A stretch of 64,000 nucleotides of DNA from Cordylochernes scorpioides. Its lineage: Eukaryota > Arthropoda > Arachnida > Pseudoscorpiones > Chernetidae. Shown in pieces: positions 10,685 through 21,059 of the stretch; the first letter of the stretch is position 1; the number at the start of each line of letters is the position of its first letter. The notes below the pieces were generated by a model that was not told where the DNA came from, did not search any database, and worked only from the letters and a program-made list of their open reading frames with translations. The stretch covers positions 14,203,677 through 14,267,676 of the forward strand of contig CP092882.1 of the NCBI GenBank assembly GCA_030710605.1. Reading direction: 5' to 3'. A program made the position numbers and the translations under genes.

Positions 10685-10970
10685 CTCCAGCAGATAGCGC
10701 GGACTCTCCGGGAAGAAGATGAGCCCCAGACAAGAGAGGATGGCCGGCAGCGAGCAGAGGAGAAGGAAGATGCGCCAGCTGTTGAAGTGCAGGTTACGGG
10801 AGAGCACGATGCCCATGCCGGTGCGGGGGATGAGACCCCAGGCCATCACCGCCGTGAAGACGCCGCCCACCGCCCAGAACACCAGCAGCCAGCTCAGGTG
10901 GCGGCCCCGGTGAGACTTAGGCAGGAACTCCGAGTAGTACGTGAAAACGATGGGCAGAGATCCGCCCACG
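10685..10970 (-). CDS. SV2-like transporter, exon iii (partial gene)
   Basis: 286 nt; acceptor GCATTGCGGTGTGCCAG, donor GAG/GTACTT, phases 2 and 0. It encodes VGGSLPIVFTYYSEF (end of TM4), RGRHLSWLLVFWAVGG (loop and TM5), MAWGLIP, then WRIFLLLCSLPAIL (TM6) and the conserved PESPRYLLE. The match to the SV2 consensus (IPIVFSYFSEF, RGEHLSWL.MFW, AMAWAIIP, WRVFVLVC, PESPRFFLE) runs throughout without gaps. SV2 proteins are 12-TM major-facilitator-type proteins of secretory and synaptic vesicles. This is the strongest of the six exons. Confidence 0.9.
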
Positions 10971-11151
10971 CTGGCACACCGCAATGTTCTTGTTCCAAAA
11001 TCACTTTATTAGGTACTGCTCAAAAAGAGCAACCTAGCTTATGATATTTGCAACAATGACTAATATATTATCTTATTCTGTTTTCTTTCATAAATTCAAT
11101 GGCCATCTATCTATAAAATTTGTAACAAATAAATTTACTATGTTTCTTTTT

Positions 11152-11576
11152 AATAATATCATCAAATATTATCTCTACAGACCTTACTGTAATGATATAA
11201 GTTATTGAATAAGAGACCTTGGATAATCTCATTCAAAACTTCAGTAAAGTCTGTAGAGATAATATTTGATGATATTAAATGGGAGTCGGTGGATCCGTTG
11301 GTTTTCGACCACTACGACCCGTGATCGAATCCCGCATTAGAAAATTTTTTCTGATAAAAAATAATACTATAATGCCACCCGATTCTTGCAAAAGTCCAAC
11401 CCCACCAGCGAGTGCAAGTAACCAAACGGGGCATTGGCACATTTGTAAGTGAAAAAGTCGAACTGCTTTTCACATGTGTAGACATGTGGTACACTTACAG
11501 TAAAAAACAGTCATCAACTTCTTCCCACCATGATTATCATGGCCTGTAACACGTGTACTCTAGAGATAATATTAAA
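11152..11576. repeat. Inverted-repeat element hosting a SINE
   Basis: AATATCATCAAATATTATCT at 11155 is inverted at about 11255-11275 around CAGACCTTACTG/CAGTAAAGTCTG arms. Immediately after comes a SINE (11280-11545), and AGAGATAATATTA resumes at about 11563. The SINE therefore appears to have landed in or beside the foldback element. Confidence 0.55.
11280..11545 (+). mobile_element. tRNA-headed SINE, copy 1
   Basis: The head reads like a tRNA with an internal pol III promoter: GTCGGTGGATCCGTTGG (A-box region), then GTGATCGAATCCCGC (B box, one mismatch to GGTTCGAATCC). The body (AGCGAGTGCAAGTAACCAAA, then CACATGTGTAGACATGTGG) and the tail ending CCACCATGATTATCATGG match the copy at 12636-12908. 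Partial copies lie at 17840 and 46860. It has no ORF. Confidence 0.8.
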
Positions 11577-11624
11577 AAAATATATATATTAAAAATGAAC
11601 ATATTGCCAGTAAATTTAATTGTT

Positions 11625-11760
11625 ACAAATTTTAACCTTAAATAAAATGACAATATATTGGGTCAAAATATCATTTATTTTACCAATACTTCATTTGGCT
11701 GAACGCCAATCTTAATCAAGGCATTATAACATTTTGATCCAATATATGTCTTTTTTTCAA
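11625..11760. repeat. Foldback family E
   Basis: ATATTGGGTCAAAATATC at the left and TTTTGATCCAATATATG at the right form the inverted ends. The interior TGGCTGAACGCCAATCTTAA is shared with copies at 39640 and 46995. Confidence 0.7.
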
Positions 11761-11764
11761 AATT

Positions 11765-12055
11765 CGAAATTATTTTAAAGGCGTAAGATTCTTTTTGAAA
11801 ATAAACAATTTCTACTGCCCTTACTGCAATGGAAAAATTAATGGGAGGGCCTGGCTCATCAGTGGTAAACCCTCCCAGCGGTTTCGCCAGTTTAATCTAC
11901 CATGGGATGGTTCACCACTAATGAGCTAGGGGCCCTCCCATTAATTTTTCCATTGCAGTAAGGGTAGAAGAAATTATTTATTTTCAAAAAGAATCTTACG
12001 CCTTTAAAATAATTTCGAATTTTGATAACAGATGGCACGCTAGTGCATCATATGT
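11765..12055. repeat. Foldback family A, nearly complete palindrome
   Basis: The arms run from AATTCGAAATTATTTTAAAG through GGCGTAAGATTC and TTACTGCAATGG to the centre AGCGGTTTCGCCAGTTTAAT, and back out to GATAACAGATGGC. This is the best-preserved short-form family A copy in the window. Confidence 0.85.
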
Positions 12056-12635
12056 CTTTTTATTTAAAGATTTATTTATGGATTGCTCTATTTTCAATTT
12101 TAAAAAAATCTTATTCTGTATATTTTCCCTTGTGTTCTGTTGTTTGTTTTAAAACCATATGTAAGTCAAATAAAGTCCCCCACATGATCAATATTATCGA
12201 GAAGTTTAAAAACCCCGTTAACAAACAACAAGAATGCTCAAGGGTTTGAAAGTAAGGGAATCCAATAGCTCTCTCCTTTGGGATCGGGCCAATTATCTTC
12301 TTTCTTTTTTTAGAACTCCACCCTTTTTTGTCTTAAAGTTTTTTACTTAAAGATAACCAACCCATCTAATGTTACCTTCCATTATTATTATTAACCATGG
12401 CCCCCCTGACAAGGTTGGTTGTTAAAAATTAAACTTTCACCACCGTATAAATTAAAGGAAACCTATAGAGTGAGTCTTAACGAACCTCTGTCTGTAGTAT
12501 ATATATATATACTGATATGTGCTAAGTAAAAATAATATTATGTTTTTTTTTTTATTTTTTAATACAAGTTACGATCAAAAAATTACATAACTTTTTAAAA
12601 ATCAAAAGAATTCTCTTCTTCTTTCTTATCTCAAA
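12056..12635. other. No recognisable feature
   Basis: AT-rich with a short AT microsatellite near 12500; a 75-codon ORF at 12022-12249 overlaps the repeat edge and shows no motif. Confidence 0.4.
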
Positions 12636-12908
12636 AGCCATGATAATCATGGTGGGTAGTTAGCGACTGCTTTTACTGTAAGTGTACCACATGTCTACAC
12701 ATGTGAAAAGCAGTTCGACTTTGCACTTACAAATGTGCCAGAGCCCCGTTTGGTTACTTGCACTCGCTGGTGTGGTTGGACTTTTTCAAGAATCGGGGGG
12801 TCATTGGAGAATTTTTTTTTAAACAGAAAAAAGTGTCCAATGCGGGAATCGAACCCGGGTCGTAGTGGTCGAAAACCAAACGGTTTAACCAGCCTTCCAC
12901 CGACCCCC
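12636..12908 (-). mobile_element. tRNA-headed SINE, copy 2
   Basis: Read on the minus strand it begins GGGGGGTCGGTGGAAGGCTG (A-box region), then has a perfect B box GGTTCGATTCC, the body with AGCGAGTGCAAGTAACCAAA, and ends CCACCATGATTATCATGG. The intact tRNA-like head implies RNA polymerase III transcription. The tail motif is a perfect odd palindrome around a central T. Confidence 0.85.
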
Positions 12909-13059
12909 CGAAAAATCTTTGTGGTTACATTGTTCCACGACATTTTTCAGTTTGTGGTTGCGATTCATCTTACAAAATTTAGAGATTAAAAAAATCCAAA
13001 TACTATACACTTAAATTACGAGAAAGGTTTCTTATATAGGGGAATATTATATATTTTCT

Positions 13060-13165
13060 CATGTTCGCTTCGTTAAATAGGAGTTCGCTAAATCGAGGTT
13101 CGTTATAAATAGGAGTTCGTTAAATCAGGGTTCAATAAATCGGGATCCCCGTAAATATGGGTTCG
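13060..13165. repeat. Short tandem repeat (about 15-30 bp)
   Basis: Several variants of GTTCGTTAAATC/GGAGTTCG follow one another just downstream of exon ii. A related motif (GTTTAACGAATCTCTCGATA) recurs near 35430. Confidence 0.5.
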
Positions 13166-13204
13166 TTGCATCAAAGTTATGCCTCTACAGAAAGCAGTAG
13201 GTAC

Positions 13205-13385
13205 CCGATGCCGCTGAAGAAGCGGGACATGAGGAAGAGACTGTAGTTGGGCATGAAGGCCGTGACGATGGCAAAGATGGCGTTGGTCGCCAGGGCAGAG
13301 ATGAGGGTCCGTCGGCGGCCCAGTCTGTCGGCCAGGGTGCCCCACACCAGGCCGCCCACCATCATGCCCAGGAATGATATCCCTC
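13205..13385 (-). CDS. SV2-like transporter, exon ii (partial gene)
   Basis: 181 nt; acceptor GTACGATGTGGTGTGCAG, donor GG/GTACCT. It joins exon i at a split Gly codon (phase 1) and exon iii at another (phase 2). It encodes GISFLGMMVGGLVWG (TM2), the major-facilitator loop 2-3 signature LADRLGRRR, TM3 (LISALATNAIFAIVTAFM) and TM4 (LFLMSRFFSGIG). SV2 proteins read LGMMVGAFLWGGLADRLGRR at this place, an almost residue-for-residue match. Confidence 0.9.
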
Positions 13386-13461
13386 CTGCACACCACATCG
13401 TACAGGTATCAGCAACACATTTATGGTACATAGATGACGCGCATCGTACAGGTTTCCTTCC

Positions 13462-13740
13462 TTCCCTCCTTCAGTGCCTTCCTCTACTGAGGGTGTGTCC
13501 CATGGTCTCTCCATATCTCCCTCCTTTAGTGCCTTCCTCTACTGAGGGTGGGCCACATGGTATCTCCTTATCTCCCACCTTCAGTGCCTTCCTCTACTGA
13601 GGGTGGGTCTCATGGTCTCTCCTTATCTCCCTCCTTCAATGCCTTCCTCTACTGAGAGTGGACCAAATGGTCTCTCCAAATCTCCCTCCTTCAATGCCTT
13701 CTTCTACTGAGGGTGGGCCATATGGTCTCTCCGTACTTCC
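13462..13740. repeat. 55-bp minisatellite, five units
   Basis: The motif CCTTCCTCTACTGAGGGTG recurs with its key CCTCT or CTTCT at 13481, 13536, 13591, 13646 and 13701, exactly 55 bp apart. It lies in the first intron of the SV2-like gene, right upstream of exon ii. Confidence 0.9.
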
Positions 13741-13929
13741 CGGTCCTCCGCCACCCATCATCACCTTATAGGTGTGTCGTTCAGTCCATTGTTTTAGATC
13801 GTCTGTTTTATCCCTCCAACACTGTCAGCAATGTCTCTCCTGCTGATCCGCGCATCATATGTCCAGCGAACGTCAGTTTTAGTTGTTTAGCAAATAACAC
13901 ACACACATTACCATTTAAATACTGACCTA

Positions 13930-14215
13930 TTAAACAATCCTATAGTCCGACAGGAAGCAACCTGTATTTCCAGGCTCAAAACTACCATACAAGGCTTCTC
14001 ATTTACCAGGATGGTGTCAATACTTTCCCACAATGTACCATCTGCAGGACCAAAGAGGCCTCACCAGATCACCTCTTGAAATGTATGGAAGCCTCAAGAC
14101 AGGACCTATATTCCACCAAGATTGTAAATTTAATCGATGAATTCAGTCTCCATGACCTTGTATAATTATACATCAATACAGATATACAATGGCGGGAGAA
14201 TAATAATAATAATGT
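13930..14215 (+). pseudogene. LINE C-terminal fragment
   Basis: One plus-strand frame reads NTFPQCTICRTKEASPDHLL, then KC, and ends SLHDLV before a stop near 14163. The C-x2-C ... H-x4-C zinc-knuckle pattern is the C-terminal signature of Jockey/R1/CR1-type LINE ORF2 proteins. An AATAATAATAAT tail follows, then a (TG)n run at 14212-14230. It is strongly 5'-truncated. Confidence 0.6.
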
Positions 14216-14423
14216 GTGTGTGTGTGTGTGATAAAAACAATTCAATAGTGGTTTTATAGGTTAAACTGGAATAACCGTTATAAGAGTTCGTTACTGTGAT
14301 GAGCCAAGTCTTTCACTATCTACTTATATATTTGCCTTATTCTGTCTGTCTGTCTGTCTGAAGCTCACGGATAGAATGCGCGCCCATTGGCTGCCAGCAA
14401 ACACGTGACCTCCCTGCCCGCCC

Positions 14424-15115
14424 CCCTCTAGACAACCCTGTTATCAGCTGTGTGATACATACACCTGTCTATAGCGGCCATTCTAGACAACCCTGTTATC
14501 AGCAGTGTGTTACATCCACCTGTCTATACAGACCACCCTGTCTATAGCGGTCACCTCAGACAACCCTGTTATCAGCTGTGTGATACATACACCTGTCTAT
14601 ACAGACCACCCTGTCTAAAGCGACCACCCTAGACAACCCTGTTATCAGCTGTGTGATACATCCACCTGTCTATACAGACCACCCTGTATATAGCGGCCAT
14701 TCTAGATAACCCTGTTATCAGCGTGATACATCCACCTGTCTATACAGACCACCCTGTATATAGCGGCCATTCTAGATAACCCTGTTATCAGCTGTGTGAT
14801 ACATACACCTGTCTATAGCGGCCACCCTAGACAACCCTGTTATCAGCTGTGTGATACATCCACCTGTCTATACAGACCACCCTGTCTATAGCGGTCACCT
14901 TAGGCAACCCTGTTATCAGCAGTGTGATACATACACCTGTCTATACAGACCACCCTGTCTATAGCGACCACTCTACAGCTGTGTGATACATCCACCTGTC
15001 CATACAGACCACCCTGTCTATAGCGGCCACTCTAGGCAACCCTATTATCAGCTGTGTGATACATCCACCTGCCTATACAGACCACCCTGTCTATAGCGGC
15101 CACTCTAGGCAACCC
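14424..15115. repeat. Satellite array, about 75-bp variable unit
   Basis: Roughly nine units built from ACCTGTCTATACAGACCACC, CTGTCTATAGCGGCCA and GACAACCCTGTTATCAGC. Units differ by internal deletions (about 55 or 75 bp). The motif CCTGTCTATAGCG also forms the terminal repeats of the small hairpin element at 25845-25975, so the array may derive from a DNA-transposon end. Confidence 0.9.
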
Positions 15116-15159
15116 TAGGAAGCAAGATGTATACAAGGTGTAGACAATAGACAATAGAC

Positions 15160-15210
15160 ATATTCGCACTCGGGTAAATCCCGGGCGTTGCCCGGGCCAT
15201 TCGTCTAGTA
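15160..15210 (-). repeat. Inverted copy of the 9428 repeat end
   Basis: CGGGTAAATCCCGGGCGTTG followed by CCCGGGCCATTCG is the reverse complement of the 9428 motif, so the two copies face each other across 5.7 kb. Confidence 0.6.
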
Positions 15211-15559
15211 GTTCATATTCTGGTTAGAGTAAGATATTCTTTAAATAAGGTTGAATTTATACACACACAATAAGGTATTCAAATTAAAGTTCTTTTAAAT
15301 CAGAAGCTTTCAGGCAAGCACTTTTTCAAATCTATGTACACTTGTTGTAAGGTGATGATATGAAAAAGGAAAAGTTTAGGTACAAAAAGGCAAATAACGA
15401 ATATCATTAGAATTGAGAACAGCATACTTCCCACGAGAGAACATTAAAAACTTGGATAATCCTGCTTTCTCATAGAGGTGTCCATTTTATAAAAATTGGG
15501 TTAGATCGAAACAAGCCTTTTTTAAGTTATAAAAGTGATCTCTCTTTCGTGAAAACGGT

Positions 15560-16400
15560 TCTTTATCAGATGAGACAGTAAAGGAGGGGGTTCTTTATTG
15601 CCCGGTTTGATCAGGGAGGTTTTTTTTTTATCAGATGGGTTGATCAATGAAAGGTTCTTTATCAGATGGGTTGATCAAGGATGGGTTCTTTATTAGCTGG
15701 GTTGATTAGAGAGGTTCTTTTATCAGATGGGTTGATCAATGAGGGGTTCTTTATTAGCTGGGTTGATCAAGGATGGTTTCTTTATTAGCTGGGTTTATTA
15801 GAGAGGTTTTTTTAATCAGATGGGTTGATCAATGAGGGGGTTCTTTATTAGCTGGGTTGATCAAGGATGGTTTCTTTATTAGCTGGGTTTATTAGAGAGG
15901 TTTTTTTATCAGATGGGTTGATCAATGAGGGGGTTCTTTATTAGCTGGGTTGATCAAGGATGGTTTCTTTATTAGCTGGGTTTATTAGAGAGGTTTTTTT
16001 TTTATCAGATGGGTTGATCAATGAGGGGGTTCTTTATTAGCTGGGTTGATCAAGGATGGTTTCTTTATTAGCTGGGTTTATTAGAGAGGTTTTTTTATCA
16101 GATGGGTTGATCAATAAGGGGGTTCTTTATAAGATGGGTTGATCAAGGATGGTTTCTTTATTAGCTGGGTTTATTAGAGAGGTTTTTTTTATCAGATGGG
16201 TTGATCAATGAGGGGGTTCTTTATTATCTGGGTTGATCAAGGATGGTTTCTTTATTAGCTAGGTTTATTAGAGAGGTTTTTTTATCAGATGGGTTGATCA
16301 ATGAGGGGGTTATTTATCAGATGGGTTGATCAAGGATGGGTTCTTTATTAGCTGGGGTTGATCAGAGAGGGTTTTTTTATCAGATGGGTTGATCAAGGAA
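15560..16400. repeat. Satellite array, 31-bp unit in a 93-bp higher-order repeat
   Basis: Three sub-units alternate: TTATTAGCTGGGTTGATCAA, TTATTAGCTGGGTTTATTAG and TTTATCAGATGGGTTGATCA. The trio (about 93 bp) repeats about seven times with small indels in the T-runs. Degraded units start the array. Confidence 0.9.
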
Positions 16401-17486
16401 ACTGTTTCTAATAAAATCTATCGCTTATGCATATTTAAATAACACTATATTAAAATGTCCAACATTTATAGAATTCTGTATAGACATTTCAATAACAAAA
16501 TTTCCCCATTTATTCTCTCAATGTAAATATAGAAAAGACGGGGGGAAAAATGTCAGATAGATATTAAGAGTTCAGAACACATTTTATAAAATATATTTCT
16601 CAAAATTTTAATATAGAGAGAGCGAATGTATATAACAAAATAAAATGGCGAATATATAAAAAACGTGATATTTCTCCATTGTTGAAATGTATAAAAATCA
16701 CTGCTTTAGTGTCGACAGGAAGTTTTTAAATGTAAAGGGGGGAAAAGGGAAGAAAGAGAGAGAATAAGAAAGAAGAAAAAAATCTATTCTTTCAACAATT
16801 CCTTCCAAAAATTTCAGCACTATATCGGAGGACTAGAGAAAATATTCACAATTTTTACAGCTAAACATTCACTTTTTAAATTTGTGAACAACGACAAAAC
16901 ATCCTGTTTTTAACTGACATTATCCGTGGGAGAGAAAACCAATAAACTATTTTATAAAGAATTTATATATCTCCGTATAGTAAGAATGTAAACTATTTTG
17001 TCATGAATGTTGGTTTTTATTCAAATATAGAACAAATTTCTGCTGCCTACTTTCTACAATGATAGTGGACTCACCCAGCAGTTTAGTCTATCTTAACGCC
17101 TTAATATTGTTGTTGGAGCTTGGTTCCTGACAATGTTAGCCAGGACTTCCTTTCGCTCCTTCAGCCTCTAGTCTGGTCTCAGTTGATGACGATATGTGGC
17201 AGAGCTTATTGATGACTGTACTTTATTAGACCAGACCGGCGGATTGACTACCGAGAATGTTGTCCCTTCGCAAGAACGCGATGTAGCAAGCTGTTTGAAT
17301 AGAGGAAGGACGCCTCACTCCTTTTAGCTAACTGACTCACTTTATTGAATCTTTCACTCATTTTATATACATATATATTTACATAATTAAAAGAAAGAAA
17401 GAAAATTTTACATGATTATAAATCAATGCAGCCTAGCAAGTTATTTACATAACTAGGCGCAAAAATTGTAATGGGCTGTTTTGCTT
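16401..17486. other. No recognisable feature
   Basis: AT-rich intronic sequence; I see no exon or repeat family. Confidence 0.4.
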
Positions 17487-17703
17487 ATATACACTTATGG
17501 ACAAAACTTAAGAAAGTGAAAAGTCTTTAATGTAGCAGGTGGGCTGTTTTTTTTTAAGGAGACAGTGACAAATTTGTTCACACTTGGGTATCTGGTGTGT
17601 CTTCAATAAAGCTTACTGTAATATCTTTCAGAGTTATTGTCCGAATCAAGATATATATGCTAAAAGGTACAACTTCCTTAGGTTTTGTCTATGAGTGTAT
17701 ACA
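17487..17703. repeat. Tc1-like MITE, family H
   Basis: Ends TACACTTATGGACAAAACTT and (complement) GGTTTTGTCTATGAGTGTA. The interior AATAAAGCTTACTGTAATAT is as in the copy at 34779-34987. It is non-coding. Confidence 0.75.
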
Positions 17704-17839
17704 TCCAGCACTTATGAAGGGTTCTTGGTAAAGGTCTTTGAACGAACTAAGGATATAAGCTATACTGTTAAGCTATGCTCTCTTATTGTTTTTAACATTG
17801 CAGAAAGGGGGCAATGAAAAATAAATATTCGTGTTGTAT

Positions 17840-18060
17840 GTTTCAGGAACTTTTTTAAAAGAAAAAAAAGAAGCTTCTCAGTGGCCCCAATTCTTGTACA
17901 AGTTAAACACGAACAGCAAATGCAAGTAGCCAAACTGTGTGAAGAAATTGAACATGCTTTGTACCTATGTAGACATGTTTTTGATGTATATAACATGGTG
18001 AAAACAGTATCAAAATCCCGTCCACCATGATTATCATGGTCATATATGTTTATTATAAAG
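17840..18060 (+). repeat. SINE copy 3, lacking its tRNA head
   Basis: Shares the SINE body (GCAAATGCAAGTAGCCAAAC, TGTAGACATG) and the CCACCATGATTATCATGG tail with the copies at 11280 and 12636, but is diverged and starts after the promoter boxes. Confidence 0.7.
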
Positions 18061-18069
18061 TAATAACGC

Positions 18070-18189
18070 GCCACATATATATATATATATTTATTTTTGT
18101 TTAGTTTATTTTTGCTCCACTAGATGGCGCTCTGCCATCTGAAAAGCACATGTGCTCGTGGTCAGGAGATGCCTTTTTATTTTTAATAT
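18070..18189 (+). repeat. Foldback family C, partial
   Basis: Contains GATGGCGCTCTGCCATCT flanked by AGCACATGTGCTCGTGGTCA and GGAGATGCC, the family C centre and end; fuller copies are at 28265 and 39095. Confidence 0.75.
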
Positions 18190-18201
18190 ATATATAGAAG
18201 C

Positions 18202-18708
18202 GTCGCACGCGGTAAAAAAGAACAGATAGCCCTCAAAATGTGGACAGACCTCTACATCCAAGATTACTCCACCAGAAATCTACGAAGATTTGCTGCTACC
18301 CCGAAACTACTCCTCCAAATGCTTCGAAACATCAAGCATGGATCTACCTCCACAACAATCTTGACCGGCCATGGTTACATTCAGGCAGACCTTGCAACGG
18401 TATCGAAAGAAGACCCAATTTGCCCCCACTGCCAAGATGAAGACCAAACCGTAGACCACCTCCTCTTCACTTGCCCAACCTTCAAATACCAAAGATTCCA
18501 GACAGCCACTCTCCTAGGTATCACCAACATATGTCCAGCATCCCTAGAAAATCTCCCAAGAAAGAAATCTGCCTGGCGACACCTCATTAATTGGACTTCC
18601 ACTGACATTGTATATAAATCCAAGAAGACTTAGTTCAGAAGGACATCCCGGGTAGTTGGCGACTTCTGTGCGCTCCAGGAACCTGGGTTACTTAAATAAA
18701 TAATAATA
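18202..18708 (+). mobile_element. LINE 3' end, 5'-truncated
   Basis: A 12-bp duplication ATATATAGAAGC flanks the insert (18190-18201 and 18709-18720). An AATAAATAATAATAAT tail marks the 3' end. The insertion split the left edge of the family D MITE at 18709, whose end otherwise reads straight on from family C. Confidence 0.85.
18238..18633 (+). pseudogene. C-terminal part of LINE ORF2
   Basis: 131 codons without a stop. LTGHGYIQADL is the usual end of the post-RT region of Jockey/R1/I-type LINEs. It is followed by the C-terminal zinc knuckle CPHCQDEDQTVDHLLFTC (C-x2-C, H-x4-C). The RT and endonuclease are absent, so it is a dead end-fragment; the ATG at 18238 is probably fortuitous. Confidence 0.8.
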
Positions 18709-18905
18709 ATATATAGAAGCATAGGGCGCCTCTCCTGTCAAAATAAACGTCAAAAACTGACGCCATCTATTGACCGTCGCCGCAAACTAGCGGCCTCGGG
18801 TCGGTGACAAAGCCACAACACCAGCTTTGGCAAATTCGGGCTAATGGCCCTCGTCAGTCTAGGGCGGACTTTATTGACGGGAGAGGCGCCCTATGCTTCT
18901 ATGGA
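18709..18905 (-). repeat. Foldback family D MITE, copy 2
   Basis: Inverted ends CATAGGGCGCCTCTCC and GGAGAGGCGCCCTATG. On the minus strand at 18833-18862 it keeps CTGACGA and stem II (GGGC/GCCC around CATTA) but has lost the GAAACCATGGTC part. The copy at 6412 shows the opposite damage. Confidence 0.85.
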
Positions 18906-18989
18906 TCAATTTCCTCCCGGCAATTTTTCCATATATATATATATATATGAAATTTTAATTTTTATTTATCATATATATGGCGGGTTAAA

Positions 18990-19305
18990 TTGCCATATAA
19001 TTGACTTATGCCTAACTGACTTTATTTTTATTGTTTACAGAAGAGCATTGCTCGATGATAAATATAGCATTCACATGTAATTCTACAATCCTAAAAGCGT
19101 ACATCGCCAAAGTTTTCTGGAATACCATAACTAAGATTGTATCTTTCATTGTCGCATATATAAGCAGAATCGTCCAATACAGTATTAGAGCTCTAAGAAG
19201 CGGTCTGATGGATTAAATTGGCGAAACCGCTGGGAGGGTTTACCACTGATGAACCAAACCCTCCCACTATTTTCCATTAGAGTAAGGACAGTAGAAGTTT
19301 GTTTT
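18990..19305. repeat. Family A, long variant (A2)
   Basis: Same order as at 10025: TGCCTAACTGACTTTATTTT, AGAGCATTGCTCGATG, ATATAAGCAGAATCGTCCAA, GCGAAACCGCTGGGAGGGTT, ending with AGTAAGGACAGTAGAAG. Confidence 0.8.
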
Positions 19306-19353
19306 ATTTGTGGAAGAAACATTCGTGTGCATAATATAGCTTTATTTCTCAAA

Positions 19354-20265
19354 CACTCATGGACAAAACTTAAGGAAGTTGTACCTTTTAGCATGTATAT
19401 CGGAATTCAGACAGTAACTCTGAAAGATACACTCATGGACAAAACTTAAGGAAGTTGTAACTTTCAGCATGTATATCGGGATTCAAACAATAACTCTGAA
19501 AGATACACTCATGGACAAAACTTAAGGAAGTTGTACCTTTTAGCATATATATCGGGATTCAGACAATAACTCTGAAAGATACACTCATGGACAAAACTTA
19601 AGGAAGTTGTACCTTTTAGCATGTATATCGGGATTCAGACAATAACTCTGAAAGATACACTCATGGACAAAACTTAGGGAAGTTGTAACTTTTAGCATGT
19701 ATATCGGGATTCAGACAATAACTCTGAAAGATACACTCATGGACAAAACTTAAGGAAGTTGTAACTTTTAGCATGTATATCGGGGTTCAGACAATAACTC
19801 TGAAAGATACACTCACGGACAAAACTTAAGGAAGTTGTACCTTTCAGCATGTATATCGGGGTTCAGACAATAACTCTGAAAGATACACTCACGGACAAAA
19901 CTTAAGGAAGTTGTACCTTTCAGCTTGTATATCGGGGTTCAGACAATAACTCTGAAAGATACACTCACGGAAAAAACTTAAGGAAGTTGTACCTTTCAGC
20001 ATGTATATCGGGGTTCAGACAAAAACTCTGAAAGATACACTCACGGACAAAACTTAAGGAAGTTGTACCTTTAAGCATGTATATCGGGATTCAGACAATA
20101 ACTCTGAAAGATACACTCACGGACAAAACTTAAGGAAGTTGTACCTTTAAGCATGTATATCGGGATTCAGACAATAACTCTGAAAGATACACTCATGGAC
20201 AAAACTTAAGGAAGTTGTACCTTTAAGCATGTATATCGGGATTCAGACAATAACTCTGAAAGATA
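19354..20265. repeat. 76-bp satellite made from a family H MITE end
   Basis: Twelve units of exactly 76 bp, each starting CACTCATGGACAAAACTTAA (some CACTCACGG) at 19354, 19430, 19506, 19582 and so on to 20190. The whole unit matches the terminal 76 bp of the family H MITE at 34779-34987 read inward from its right end. Units differ by a few substitutions and no indels. Confidence 0.95.
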
Positions 20266-20274
20266 TTAAAGCGA

Positions 20275-20470
20275 CCTTTAATGGGATGCATTAGCGCGCG
20301 CCATCTGTTATAAACATATAAACTATTTTAGACACGTATGAAACGTATTTGAATTAAACAATTTATACTGCCCTTACTGCAATGATACAATAATGGGAGG
20401 GCCTGGCTTATCAGTGGTGAACCCTCCCAGCGGTTTCGCCAGTTTAATCTACCATACCGCTGTAATATTG
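20275..20470. repeat. Foldback family A, half copy
   Basis: GCGCGCCATCTGTTATAAAC at the edge, then TTACTGCAATG, GTGGTGAACCCTCCCAGC and GGTTTCGCCAGTTTAAT; the second arm is missing. Confidence 0.75.
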
Positions 20471-20699
20471 CATTTGGCTGTTTTCCTTTTATACCGATAC
20501 TGAAGCTAGACTCTCTTGGAAAGGATATTTTAAATTAAATATAGACATAAGCTTTGAGAACGTTAGAAATGCAAACAATTATAAATATATAATATGCTTC
20601 GAGCATTGCTCTTCCGCAAATGGTAAGTAAAAGTGACTTTTATTAGAGAGATACACGAGATAACCAAGTATGAACAAAATTGCTTCTGTAAAAAAATAG

Positions 20700-20820
20700 T
20701 ACATATATGACATTGTATTGGGATAAGGTGCATAAAATACGAAGAGAAAAAATGGCATCTCCTTATCGCGTAACTGAAAGTTGCACGATAAGGAGATGCC
20801 CTTTTTTCCTTTCTTAAAAT
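20700..20820. repeat. Foldback family B, short deletion form
   Basis: ATTGGGATAAGGTG flank, then GGCATCTCCTTATCGCG meets its inverted copy CGATAAGGAGATGCC directly after a CAACT/AGTTG turn; the middle of the element is gone. Confidence 0.75.
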
Positions 20821-21059
20821 TGCCTTTGATTCCTTAAAAAAAGGACGACCTGCGACATCAAATACTTTACATTTCTTTAGTTTAGTCCATGAGTGTATAT
20901 GTTTAAGAAAATTTTAAAACATATATTCAGATAACCATCTCTTTATGCTGGTGTACCTCCTATTGCTTAGATATCTCCAAACCGCTTTATTTATTGGGGT
21001 TATCCGATGGTTTATTTCTTCCAATAAAAAAACGTGTTAACCTCCCCCCTCTCCCACGC

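Noticed and set aside
12843..12905. Genuine tRNA gene on the minus strand
   Set aside because: The A and B boxes are present, but the head continues into a repeated SINE body shared with 11280-11545 and does not fold as a clean cloverleaf.
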